This document shows, piece by piece, positions 8,103 to 15,369 of a stretch of 29,493 bases of DNA. The stretch lies in NCBI GenBank assembly GCA_902461815.1, contig CABPZE010000023.1, positions 1 through 29,493 of the forward strand. Reading direction: 5' to 3'. Each line of letters opens with the position of its first letter. The first letter of the stretch is position 1. The notes beneath the pieces were generated by a model. It was not told the DNA's origin and searched no databases. It saw nothing but the letters and a program-made list of their open reading frames with translations. The translations under genes were made by a program, and so were the position numbers. Source of the stretch: CAG-390 sp003523225 (GTDB lineage Bacteria; Bacillota; Clostridia; Oscillospirales; CAG-272).

Positions 8103-9515
8103 ATGAAAAGAATCCAGGCACTGGTTATGGCTCTGCTTATGCTGGCGGGTGTGTTTTCACTGTCTGCCTGCAGCGGTCCCAAGGCTGCGCCGAACTTTGA
8201 TGTTCCGGAGGGCGGCTATGACGGAAGCGAGGTCACAATAACCTTCTATCACACAATGGGCTCAAACCTTTCCGACGTTCTGAACCTCTACATTGAGGAA
8301 TTCAACAAGCTCTATCCCAACATTCATGTACAGCACGAGCAGGTCGGCTCTTACGACGACGTAAGAGAGCAGATAAGCACCGAGATCACGGTCTCCGCTC
8401 AGCCGAACATTGCGTACTGCTACCCCGACCATGTGGCGCTTTACAATCTTGCCGGAGTGGTTGCCACTCTTGACAATCTCATTGAAAGCGACATCACCGT
8501 TACCCGCGCCGACGGCAGCACCGAGATACTCGGTCTTACCGACGAGCAGAAGGCGGATTTCATCGAGGCGTACTACAACGAGGGCAAGCAGTTCGGCGAC
8601 GGACTTATGTACACTATGCCCTTCTCAAAGTCCACCGAGGTGCTTTACTACAACAAGACATTCTTTGATGAGCATAAGCTCCAGCTCCCCACCACATGGG
8701 ATGAGCTTGAAGCGCTCTGCGCGCAGATCAAAGCCATTGACCCCGAATCCATACCGCTCGGATACGACAGCGAGGGCAACTGGTTCATCACCATGTGCGA
8801 GCAGTACGGCTCCGACTACACCAGCGCAACGGGAGATCACTATCTCTTTGACAACGAGACCAACCGCAGCTTCGTAAAGAAGTTCAGAGAGTGGTATCAG
8901 AAGGGCTACCTCACCACCCAGACTCTTTACGGCTCATACACCTCCGGTCTTTTCACTGCCGAAAGCGGCACGAGAAGCTATATGTCCATCGGTTCCTCCG
9001 CAGGAGCAACGCATCAGCGTCCTGCCGCGACTGCTGACGGCACCTACCCCTTCGAGGTCGGAATTGCCACCATCCCGCAGGTAAACGCCTCCAACAAGAA
9101 GGTCATTTCCCAGGGACCGAGCGTCTGCATCTTCAAAAAGGACAATCCTCAGGAGGTCGTTGCTTCCTGGCTGTTTGTAAAGTTCCTTACCACCAGCGTT
9201 TCCTTCCAGGCTGAGTTCTCAATGGCGTCCGGCTACGTTCCGGTCCTGAAGTCAGTCGCCGAAAACCCGGAATACGCCAAATTCATTGCCAACGCAGACG
9301 GCGGTAAGTACATCTCCGCTCTCAGCGCCAAGGTCTGCCTTGAGCAGGAAAGCGCCTACTACACCTCTCCCGCCTTCAACGGGTCTTCCACCGCCCGCGA
9401 TCAGGTCGGCGCGCTGCTTGCAAAGTGCCTCACCGCAGATGACGGCGGCGACGTTGACGCCATGATAAAGAAGGCGTTCAAGGAAGCCATCGACGAGTGC
9501 GAGTATAACGGCTGA
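8103..9515 (+). CDS. CUT1 extracellular solute-binding lipoprotein
   Basis: This 470-residue lipoprotein is the binding component of the importer encoded just upstream. The signal peptide ends in the lipobox LSAC with the lipidated residue at C23. The mature part resembles family-1 sugar/UgpB-type binding proteins: VTITFYHTMGSNLSDVLN near the N-terminus, IEEFNKLYPNIHVQHEQVGS, and YYNKTFFDEHKLQLPTTWDE in the middle. UgpB-type members bind glycerol-3-phosphate or glycerophosphodiesters and others bind oligosaccharides. Specificity cannot be read from sequence alone. AGGAGG stands 9 bases before the ATG at 8103. The 83-base gap from the permease may hold an extra start or processing site to raise binding-protein levels. 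Confidence 0.92.
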   Translation: MKRIQALVMALLMLAGVFSLSACSGPKAAPNFDVPEGGYDGSEVTITFYHTMGSNLSDVLNLYIEEFNKLYPNIHVQHEQVGSYDDVREQISTEITVSAQPNIAYCYPDHVALYNLAGVVATLDNLIESDITVTRADGSTEILGLTDEQKADFIEAYYNEGKQFGDGLMYTMPFSKSTEVLYYNKTFFDEHKLQLPTTWDELEALCAQIKAIDPESIPLGYDSEGNWFITMCEQYGSDYTSATGDHYLFDNETNRSFVKKFREWYQKGYLTTQTLYGSYTSGLFTAESGTRSYMSIGSSAGATHQRPAATADGTYPFEVGIATIPQVNASNKKVISQGPSVCIFKKDNPQEVVASWLFVKFLTTSVSFQAEFSMASGYVPVLKSVAENPEYAKFIANADGGKYISALSAKVCLEQESAYYTSPAFNGSSTARDQVGALLAKCLTADDGGDVDAMIKKAFKEAIDECEYNG

Positions 9516-9550
9516 TATTTCAGTCCTGACAAAAACGTAATTATCACTGC

Positions 9551-10900
9551 ATGAAAAACATACGCAGAATGACCCTGTGGCTTGTTCTGCTTTGCCTTGT
9601 GCTCTCCCTGCTTGCCGCCTGCAATCCCGGCGGCACGGGGGACGGCACCACCTCCGGCGCGGAAGTTGACGTCAAGGATTACGCCTCGGCGGTAAAGCTT
9701 GATATGTCCTCTACGACGGCAAAGCAGAAGGTCACGGTCAAAGCCTACATTGACGGTGACACCACGCATTTCAACGTTCCCGGAAGCATAGTCGAGAGCG
9801 GTGTGCTCAAGGCGAGATATCTTGCCATAAACACGCCGGAATCCACCGGTAAGATCGAGGAATACGGCAAAAAGGCTTCAAACTTCACAAGGGAAAAGCT
9901 GTCCTCGGCGTCCTCGATATATATCGAATCGGATGACGGCAACTGGAATGTGGATTCCACGGGCGGCAGATACCTTGTGTGGGTGTGGTACCGCGAAAAC
10001 GAGAGCGAGGAATACCGCAATCTCAACATTGAAATTCTCCAGAACGGTCTGGCGATAGCCTCCTCCTCGGCAAACAACCGCTACGGCGACACCTGCATGG
10101 CGGCAATAGCCCAGGCAAAAGCGCTGAAGCTGAATATCCAGTCGGGGCAGAAGGATCCGGATTTCTACTACGGCGAGGCGGTCGAGCTTACTCTCAAGGA
10201 GCTGAGATGCAATATTTCGGAATATAACGGCATCAAGGTAGCGTTTGAGGGCGTTATAACCAAAAACAGCAACAACAGCATCTATATTGAGAGCTACGAC
10301 AGCGAGACTGATATGTACTACGGCATTCCGGTCTATTACGGCTACGGTCTTACCGGAGAGGGACTTGATATTCTGTCGGTCGGCAATCTTTCCCGCATCG
10401 TGGGTACCGTTCAGTACTACGAAGCGGGCGGGACATATCAGGTCTCGGGTCTTACCTACCGCGTGATGAAGCCGGACGATCCGAACAACATAAAAAAGAT
10501 AAGCGACGGTCACGAGCCGGCGTATGTAGCCACCGAGCCGTCGGTGTTTGCCGGCGGAAAGGTGAAGGTGGAGAGCGCCGACGGCACGTCGCGTGAGTTC
10601 GGGTATGCCGAGCTTGCAATGGGAACCTCCATATCAATGGATGATCTCAGCGTAGTAAGCATTTATACCACTCAGAACGAGGACAGCTCCTCTTACGGAG
10701 CTATGACTCTGACCTGCCGGGCGGCGGACGGCACTTCCATTTCGGTGCGCACCGCAGTCCTGTATGACGAAAACCGCAATATGATAACGGCGTCCGCCTA
10801 TGAGGGCAAAACGATAAACGTAAAGGGCATCGTTGACAGCTACGACGGCAGCTATCAGATCAAGGTCTTCGTTGCGAATGATATCACAATTGTCAAATAA
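9551..10900 (+). CDS. Staphylococcal-nuclease-like surface lipoprotein with OB-fold domains
   Basis: This 449-residue lipoprotein has the lipobox LAAC (C24). Residues about 60-198 form a thermonuclease (SNase) domain with IDGDT (67-71), ARYLAINTPE (88-97) and GGRYLVWVW (138-146). These supply the equivalents of D21 (D70), R35 (R89), E43 (E97) and R87 (R140) of the S. aureus enzyme. The second calcium ligand, D40, is Asn (N94). Two beta-rich, OB-fold-like segments follow, at about 212-315 and 333-449. SNase enzymes cut DNA and RNA with calcium, so a cell-surface nuclease is likely. The gene starts 35 bases after the solute-binding gene and has no visible Shine-Dalgarno, so it may rely on translational coupling. 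The ATG at 9551 is preferred to M7 because it supplies the positively charged start of the signal peptide. Confidence 0.83.
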   Translation: MKNIRRMTLWLVLLCLVLSLLAACNPGGTGDGTTSGAEVDVKDYASAVKLDMSSTTAKQKVTVKAYIDGDTTHFNVPGSIVESGVLKARYLAINTPESTGKIEEYGKKASNFTREKLSSASSIYIESDDGNWNVDSTGGRYLVWVWYRENESEEYRNLNIEILQNGLAIASSSANNRYGDTCMAAIAQAKALKLNIQSGQKDPDFYYGEAVELTLKELRCNISEYNGIKVAFEGVITKNSNNSIYIESYDSETDMYYGIPVYYGYGLTGEGLDILSVGNLSRIVGTVQYYEAGGTYQVSGLTYRVMKPDDPNNIKKISDGHEPAYVATEPSVFAGGKVKVESADGTSREFGYAELAMGTSISMDDLSVVSIYTTQNEDSSSYGAMTLTCRAADGTSISVRTAVLYDENRNMITASAYEGKTINVKGIVDSYDGSYQIKVFVANDITIVK

Positions 10901-10920
10901 ACATGAAAGGGTATAGGATC

Positions 10921-13179
10921 ATGAAAAAAATAATCTCCTGTGTAATTCTGCTTGCCCTGTGTGTCGCTGCCTTTGCCGCCTGCTCACCCGCAGAGACAAA
11001 GGACGGACTTACCTCGGCAAAGGATTTCCTCTATACTATGTACAAGGACAAGGCGGAGGCTACTCCCTCCGACTTTGAGCGCGTAAGCGTGCTGAGCGTA
11101 GACGGCGTAAGCTACACCGTTGAATGGACCGCCGAGGTATCCTCCGGCTCGGCTGACGGCGTAAAGATAGTCGCCAACGATTCCGGCAAGACCGTCACGG
11201 TCGATGTTGACGAAAAGGCTTCCGAGGAAATAGTTTACGTCCTCAAGGCTACCGTCAAGGACGCCGACGGCAAGACCGCCGAGGTCACCTTCAACCACAA
11301 GGTTCCCGCCTTCAAGGAGCTGAGCTGGGCTGAGTATGTTGCCGCGGCAGATGACAGCACAGTCGTCTGCAAGGGTGTTATCACCGCAATAATGGCAAAA
11401 TCCAAGGGCAACAGCTCCAACTGCATCTATATGCAGGACAGCGACGGAGGCTACTATGCCTACAATATGTCCGCCGACCCCGTAACCGAGTGCAACCTTG
11501 AGGTCGGAATGACCGTTCGCATTTCCGGTACAAGAGACACATACAGCGGCACATACGAGATAATGAACGGTGTCGTTGAAATTGTTGACGCCAACAAGAC
11601 CGCAGTGACCCCCGTGGACTTCACCGACAGATACACCAAGGCTTCCACCCTCAAGGACACCGAGCTTACCGCACAGCAGGGAATGCTCGTTACCATCAAG
11701 GGCGTTGAAGTCACCGGCGAGGATCTCTCCGGCGGTTACTTCAAGTTCAAGCTGGGCGAGCTTGAAAGCTACGTAAGAATTTCCTCCTCCGTCTGCCCGC
11801 TGACCAAAGAGGATCAGACCACCTTCAAGGAGGGTCACGCAGCGCACCTGGGCTGGACAGCCAACGTCACCGGTATCATCTGCCTGTATGACGGCGCTTT
11901 CTATCTCACTCCCGCCACCGTTGACGCCTTTGAGTACGTAAGCCTGCCCGCCAAGGACGACGCCGGAATGGTCGCCTTTGAAAAGGACGCTCTCAGCCTT
12001 ACCGACGCCGTGACCGAGGACACCGAGATCGAGCTTGACAAGGTCGGCAAATCCTACTCTGGGGTCTCCATTACCTGGAGCTCCGATAATGCCTGCGCAG
12101 TGGTTTCCGACGGCAAGCTGACAGTAAAGCTGCCCGACGCTGAGACCACGGTAAAGATCACAGCTACACTCAAGTGCGGCTCCGTCACCGAAACAAAGGT
12201 GTTCGAGATCAAGGTCGACGCGCTTCCCACAAACGTCTACGTGGCAACTCCCGTGACCTCCCCCGTAAAGGATACCGCTTATAAGTTCTTCTTCGAGCAG
12301 GTCAACCTCGGCAAGACCCTCTACTTCACCGGCGAGATGAACGGCAACTACTTTGCAACCAGCGACAAGGCTGACAAGGCGGCTGACGTATATCTTGAAG
12401 CGGTCGAGGGTGGATACAGACTCTACTGCCTTGACGGAACCGCCAAGAAGTATCTTGACATCTACGAGTACACCACCGGCAAGGTCGGCGTGCGCCTGAC
12501 AGATACTCCTTCTGCAGTTTACAGATTCGACGAGAGCATGGGCATCCTCATTGCCAACGTGCTTGACGCCGATTACTACCTCGGAACATACAAGACTTTC
12601 GACACCATCAGCGCCAGCAAGACAACCTACATCACCGGCGACAACGCCGCAAACGTCGGTGTGTCCCAGTTCGTTGCCAAGCTCTGCACGCTCTCTGTCG
12701 CTCAGTACAAGGCAACTCCCGTAACCTCTCCCGTAAAGGATACCGCTTATAAGTTCTCTCTTGAGCAGGTAAGCCTCGGCAAGACCCTTTACTTCACCGG
12801 CGAGATGAACGGCAACTACTTTGCAACCAGCGATAAGTCTGCAAAGGCAGCGGATGTATATCTTGAAGCGGTCGAGGGCGGCTACAGACTCTACTGCCTC
12901 GACGGAACTGCCAAGAAGTATCTTGACATCTATGAGTACACCACCGGCAAGGTCGGCGTGCGCCTGACAGATACTCCTTCCGCGGTTTACAGATTCGACG
13001 AGAGCATTGGCATTCTCATAGCCAACGTGCTTGACACCGATTACTACCTCGGAACATACAAGACTTTCGACACCATCAGCGCCAGCAAGACAACCTACAT
13101 CACCGGCGACAACGCCGCAAACGTCGGTGTGTCCCAGTTCGTCGCAAGACTCGTAACTCTTGAGCTTTCCGCCGGATAA
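10921..13179 (+). CDS. Large multidomain surface lipoprotein: Ig-like and OB-fold-like domains plus a tandem 156-residue repeat
   Basis: This 752-residue lipoprotein has the lipobox FAAC (C21). In order it shows an atrophied bacterial Ig-like segment (about 28-130), an OB-fold-like region (about 131-337) with KGVITAIMAKSKGNSSNCIY like that of the preceding nuclease protein, a second Ig-like segment (about 350-437) containing ITWSSDN, and two direct repeats (442-597 and 598-752). Each repeat begins ATPVTSPVKDTAYKF and contains GKTLYFTGEMNGNYFATSDK and YYLGTYKTFDT. No catalytic motif is visible, so it is probably a binding or scaffold protein. An upstream in-frame ATG at 10903 exists, but 10921 is chosen because AAAGGG precedes it and MKK starts the signal peptide. 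It is the last gene of the importer cluster and is followed by strong hairpins. Confidence 0.85.
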   Translation: MKKIISCVILLALCVAAFAACSPAETKDGLTSAKDFLYTMYKDKAEATPSDFERVSVLSVDGVSYTVEWTAEVSSGSADGVKIVANDSGKTVTVDVDEKASEEIVYVLKATVKDADGKTAEVTFNHKVPAFKELSWAEYVAAADDSTVVCKGVITAIMAKSKGNSSNCIYMQDSDGGYYAYNMSADPVTECNLEVGMTVRISGTRDTYSGTYEIMNGVVEIVDANKTAVTPVDFTDRYTKASTLKDTELTAQQGMLVTIKGVEVTGEDLSGGYFKFKLGELESYVRISSSVCPLTKEDQTTFKEGHAAHLGWTANVTGIICLYDGAFYLTPATVDAFEYVSLPAKDDAGMVAFEKDALSLTDAVTEDTEIELDKVGKSYSGVSITWSSDNACAVVSDGKLTVKLPDAETTVKITATLKCGSVTETKVFEIKVDALPTNVYVATPVTSPVKDTAYKFFFEQVNLGKTLYFTGEMNGNYFATSDKADKAADVYLEAVEGGYRLYCLDGTAKKYLDIYEYTTGKVGVRLTDTPSAVYRFDESMGILIANVLDADYYLGTYKTFDTISASKTTYITGDNAANVGVSQFVAKLCTLSVAQYKATPVTSPVKDTAYKFSLEQVSLGKTLYFTGEMNGNYFATSDKSAKAADVYLEAVEGGYRLYCLDGTAKKYLDIYEYTTGKVGVRLTDTPSAVYRFDESIGILIANVLDTDYYLGTYKTFDTISASKTTYITGDNAANVGVSQFVARLVTLELSAG
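12244..13179 (+). repeat. Two direct 468-bp repeats inside the lipoprotein gene
   Basis: 12244-12711 and 12712-13179 are adjacent, in frame and 468 bp each. They differ at few positions, mostly at the unit ends, at the FFFEQVN/FSLEQVS site and in the codons for ADKA/SAKA. The unit boundary falls exactly at the stop codon. The close DNA match points to a recent duplication or ongoing gene conversion. Confidence 0.9.
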
Positions 13180-13197
13180 CATACAATAACATATAAA

Positions 13198-13400
13198 GGG
13201 GCTGTAAAAAAACTCGATGTTTTTTACAGCCCTCGTAAAATGTCGGTCGGGAATCCGGCATTTTACGGCGATCTTGGTCGGTTTTGCCCTTGATCTTGTC
13301 TGAATTCGGGTGAATGCTGTGGCAAAATGACGGCTTTCAGCCGTCAAGACCAATGTCGTTGGGGGTGTTAAAAAATTCAGAAGGAATTTTTTAACACCCC
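13198..13400. repeat. MITE-like palindromic element with hairpin ends
   Basis: The left end GGGGCTGTAAAAAA (13198-13211) and the right end TTTTTTAACACCCC (13387-13400) are imperfect inverted copies (11 of 14). Each end also folds on itself: 13199-13211 with 13220-13232, and 13362-13378 with 13384-13400. Further hairpins lie inside: CGTAAAATG/CATTTTACG at 13234-13267 and TGACGGCT/AGCCGTCA at 13328-13346. No protein is encoded. Confidence 0.55.
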
Positions 13401-13406
13401 TTTTTT
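13362..13406 (+). terminator. Strong intrinsic terminator downstream of the importer cluster
   Basis: A perfect 17-bp stem (13362-13378 with 13384-13400, loop AGAAG) is followed by TTTTTT. It would end transcripts from the lipoprotein genes. It is also the right end of the palindromic element. Confidence 0.75.
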
Positions 13407-13727
13407 GTCGTTAAAGCCTGCACGGGCGTTAAAGGAGGTGAACATCCTCCCGGATCTTCGGATATTCTCTAAGCTACAATCCCTCAGTCAGCTGCGCTGA
13501 CAGGGCATATTGTCAGGCAAGTGCATCACCTAAACATGATGTATTTCTCCTTTGCCTCATTTTTGGCAGCCGTTCGCCTGTTATATTAGCGACGGTATGC
13601 AGTTTGCAATAATGATCGCGCCTTTTCAATATCCAAACGGTATGGTATATTTCAGAAATATTGCGGCGTCAACAATAATTATAATCAGATTCAGAAAACT
13701 CGTCATCATTGCAGAGCTTGTTAGTAA
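13407..13727. other. Intergenic region without a supported gene
   Basis: No convincing coding sequence. Small hairpins are visible: GGAGG-TGAACAT-CCTCC near 13434 and GTCAGC-TGC-GCTGAC near 13488. The open frame beginning at 13552 lacks a ribosome site and family features. Confidence 0.5.
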
Positions 13728-13829
13728 TCCCATTGCCTCTACTTTGAGTCGGAGCAGGGACAGAGAGAGTATGCCGAATGGAAAGCTCAACAAGAAGCCG
13801 CTAAAAAGGAAAAGAGCGAGGTCGCGTGA
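13728..13829 (+). pseudogene. C-terminal coding remnant, Lys/Glu-rich, origin unknown
   Basis: From a stop at 13725 the frame reads SHCLYFESEQ then GQREYAEWKAQQEAAKKEKS and EVA before a TGA at 13827. The composition (charged, Ala/Lys/Glu helix) is like the tail of a real protein, for example a mobile-element protein. Nothing recognisable precedes it in this frame. The stop lies inside a perfect 12-bp hairpin (13812-13839). No family is assigned. Confidence 0.35.
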
Positions 13830-13839
13830 CCTCGCTCTT
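13812..13839 (+). terminator. Hairpin overlapping the stop of the coding remnant
   Basis: AAGAGCGAGGTC pairs perfectly with GACCTCGCTCTT around the loop GCGT. No T-tract follows beyond CTCTT, so termination is uncertain. A second inverted repeat, CAAATCCGAAC/GTTCGGATTTG, lies at 13875-13916. Confidence 0.4.
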
Positions 13840-14022
13840 AAACGGCGTCAGTTCGTAAGTTTAATAGTAAAATACAAATCCGAACCAATTTCGATTTATG
13901 AAATAGTTCGGATTTGTTACGTTTGGTGAAGCGGTCGAAGATAAATCCAAACCACACCACCGCGGTATTTAGTTTGTCATACCTATGCACACCCCCGATA
14001 ATCGGGAGCGGCAACTTGCCGC

Positions 14023-14141
14023 TGGTGACCCGTACGGGAATCAGAACCCGTGCATGCGGATGGCGTTTGTGCGATAATGAAATTGGGCGGACCGCATGCT
14101 ATGGATAGTTTTGCATAGCAAAACTATCGGGGTTCAGATTC
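14023..14141. repeat. 119-bp structured repeat, copy A, carrying a tRNA-Glu 3'-end copy
   Basis: On the minus strand this unit ends with GGGTTCTGATTCCCG followed by TACGGGTCACCA. That equals the T-arm, acceptor strand and CCA of the nearby tRNA-Glu except in the T-loop. Inside are a perfect hairpin GATAGTTTTGC/GCAAAACTATC and a stem GCATGCGG/CCGCATGC. The unit is bordered by inverted GAATCAGAACCC and GGGTTCAGATTC. A hairpin GCGGCAA/TTGCCGC (14008-14022) abuts the CCA end. Confidence 0.75.
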
Positions 14142-14154
14142 ATGAAGAAACAGT

Positions 14155-14199
14155 ATAAAAAAGCAGGACACAAGCGATGCGTGTGTCCTGCTTTTTTAT
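14155..14199. terminator. Palindromic terminator-like hairpin next to repeat copy B
   Basis: ATAAAAAAGCAGGACAC (14155-14171) pairs with GTGTCCTGCTTTTTTAT (14183-14199). The arms carry A-runs and T-runs, so it could act in both directions. It occupies the same place next to repeat copy B as the hairpin after tRNA-Glu. Confidence 0.55.
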
Positions 14200-14317
14200 G
14201 GTGACCCGTACGGGAATCAGAACCCGTGCATGCGGATGGCGTTTGCGCGATAATGAAATTAGGCGGACCGCATGCCATGGATAGTTTTGCATGGCAAAAC
14301 TATCGGGGTTCAGATTC
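14199..14317. repeat. 119-bp structured repeat, copy B, carrying a tRNA-Glu 3'-end copy
   Basis: This copy has the same length as copy A and differs at only four positions, one of them in the loop of the GATAGTTTTGC hairpin. It starts 176 bp after copy A, and the matching point of tRNA-Glu lies 172 bp further on, giving a regular spacing of three tRNA 3' ends. Confidence 0.8.
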
Positions 14318-14331
14318 GGTTAAGGATAGCA

Positions 14332-14370
14332 ATAAGAAAGCACCGAAGCAGTGCTTCGGTGCTTTCTTAT
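14332..14370 (-). terminator. Hairpin immediately downstream of tRNA-Glu
   Basis: A perfect 18-bp stem (14332-14349 with 14353-14370, loop of 3) starts at the CCA end of tRNA-Glu and most likely terminates the two-tRNA transcript. The 3' arm ends in TTTCTTAT on the minus strand, a weak U-tract. Confidence 0.6.
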
Positions 14371-14445
14371 TGGTGACCCGTACGGGAATCGAACCCATGT
14401 TACCGCCGTGAAAGGGCGGTGTCTTAGCCTCTTGACCAACGGGCC
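14371..14445 (-). tRNA. tRNA-Glu (anticodon TTC), CCA encoded
   Basis: The minus strand folds as a cloverleaf. Acceptor GGCCCGT pairs with ACGGGTC, followed by A and CCA. The anticodon stem CCGCC/GGCGG encloses CTTTCAC with anticodon TTC. The T-arm is TGGGTTCGAATCCCG. It is the second gene of a tRNA-Met/tRNA-Glu transcript. Confidence 0.95.
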
Positions 14446-14447
14446 GT

Positions 14448-14520
14448 AGCGGGAGTTGGATTTGAACCCACGACCTATCGGGTATGAACCGATTGCTCTA
14501 GCCAGCTGAGCTATCCCGCC
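14448..14520 (-). tRNA. tRNA-Met-type (anticodon CAT)
   Basis: The minus strand begins GGCGGGATAGCTCAGCTGG, has anticodon stem ATCGG/CCGAT around TTCATAC (anticodon CAT), and T-arm GTGGGTTCAAATCCAAC. Elongator tRNA-Met genes look like this. A lysidine-modified tRNA-Ile is the alternative for any CAT tRNA but fits less well. CCA is not encoded. tRNA-Glu follows 2 bases later. Confidence 0.9.
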
Positions 14521-14533
14521 ATAATGCTTTGAT

Positions 14534-14562
14534 ATTATATCACAAGCCTGTTGCTTTGTCAA
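14534..14562 (-). promoter_or_regulatory. Promoter of the tRNA-Met/tRNA-Glu transcript
   Basis: TTGACA (14562-14557) and TATAAT (14539-14534) on the minus strand, spacing 17, start 13 bases before the mature tRNA-Met end. Both hexamers match consensus. Confidence 0.85.
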
Positions 14563-14801
14563 TAGTTTTTTATCAAATTTTAATCGCATGGCGCTTTTTT
14601 TCGTTCCAAAGGCTGATACGTCCTGCATTTTGCCCGGCGGTCGAATACATTGGTGCGGCGCACCTGTAACGCACAACACCCCTGCGTTTTTATTCTTCCC
14701 TTTCTGCGCACGCTCATTAAATTTTCGTAAATTCTCAAAGTAAATGCAACAGTAGCAAGAGAGCTGCGTTTACATAGAGAAATGGGTGGCAATAAGTATG
14801 A

Positions 14802-14900
14802 GAAAAGAAAAAAGAAGTGGACAAGAAAGCAGAAAATAAGGCGAAAAAGAAGAAAGAAGGCACAGCCAAAAAGCCTGAGGAAGAAAATTTCTTAGACTGA
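14802..14900 (+). pseudogene. Lys-rich C-terminal gene fragment
   Basis: The frame after the stop at 14799 reads EKKKEVDKKAENKAKKKKEG then TAKKPEEENFLD and ends in TGA at 14898. The acidic EEENFLD end after a Lys/Ala tail looks like the tail of a real protein, possibly from a mobile element, but nothing upstream continues it. No family is assigned. Confidence 0.3.
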
Positions 14901-14924
14901 ATGCAACTATGGTTGCGTTTACTT

Positions 14925-15195
14925 TTAGAAGGATTTTGTCAACAGTTTCGGAGACCGTATGACTTCATTTGCAGGAATGAAAGAAATTCCGAAAGCATAA
15001 GCTATGGAGTCGTAATAGTAAAATGAAAACATATCATAGGCACTTTTGCCGTTGAACTGCTTTCTTTTTGCGGCGTTTACATGGAAAAAGATAAGATCAA
15101 CGGTATCTTGCGTGAAATCATCGAATGAAGCTCCGGGCTTGACAATATCGCGGAAGAGAGTATGGTTTTTCGATCTCCGCCTTTTCATGTGGGGA
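14925..15195 (-). pseudogene. IS30-family transposase, C-terminal fragment
   Basis: Residues KNHTLFRDIVKPGASFDDFT, NAAKRKQFNGKSAYDMFSF and IPANEVIRSPKLL match the end of the IS30-family DDE domain, including the post-catalytic stretch where hosts show NGKTAYEMF-like sequence. Just upstream in another frame CSPHEKAEIEK gives the expected preceding residues, so a frameshift lies near 15165. The N-terminal HTH and most of the DDE core are absent. Confidence 0.75.
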
Positions 15196-15253
15196 GCATT
15201 TACTTTGAGAATTTACGATAAACATTTATTGAGATAAATAACAATCCAAAGCC

Positions 15254-15282
15254 TTGATTCGAATGTTTTTTTATGCTATAAT
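15254..15282 (+). promoter_or_regulatory. Promoter of the solute-binding protein gene
   Basis: TTGATT (15254-15259) and TATAAT (15277-15282), spacing 17. The following 85-base leader contains a small hairpin CGGAC/GTCCG (about 15313-15335) and ends in AAGGAGG before the ATG. Confidence 0.75.
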
Positions 15283-15369
15283 AACTATGAGTAGATATTT
15301 GTTCTTACTCCCGGACACGGTCATGCACGTCCGATGAAATGCGCTTAAATTAAATAAGGAGGAACCCTC

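Larger units (their letters stand above)
14725..15218. mobile_element. Decayed IS30-type insertion remnant with inverted ends
   Basis: A perfect 23-bp inverted repeat (14725-14747 and 15196-15218) borders the region. A third related end, GTTGCGTTTACTTTTAGAA (14912-14930), overlaps the transposase stop, as IS30-type terminal repeats commonly do. The middle holds the C-terminal fragment of an IS30-type transposase and a Lys-rich gene tail. The element cannot move on its own. Confidence 0.6.

Noticed and set aside
10984..13353. A 789-codon open frame on the minus strand
   Set aside because: It is antisense to the large lipoprotein, lacks a ribosome site and family features, and mirrors the codon bias of the real gene, including its repeat.
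13552..13929. A 125-codon plus-strand frame as a gene
   Set aside because: No ribosome site, no family likeness, and it overlaps a better-supported coding remnant in another frame and two hairpins.
14023..14317. Regularly spaced repeats as a CRISPR array
   Set aside because: Units are 119 bp with only two copies, carry tRNA 3'-end sequence and have no short spacer pattern or cas genes.
14023..14317. The repeats as extra functional tRNA-Glu genes
   Set aside because: Only the T-arm, acceptor strand and CCA are present; there is no D-arm, no anticodon arm and no matching 5' acceptor strand.
14226..14411. Short open frames through the tRNA-like repeats as small proteins
   Set aside because: They read through structured repeat and tRNA DNA with no ribosome site.
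15290..15369. A riboswitch in the leader of the solute-binding gene
   Set aside because: Only a 5-bp hairpin is visible and no known aptamer core could be matched.
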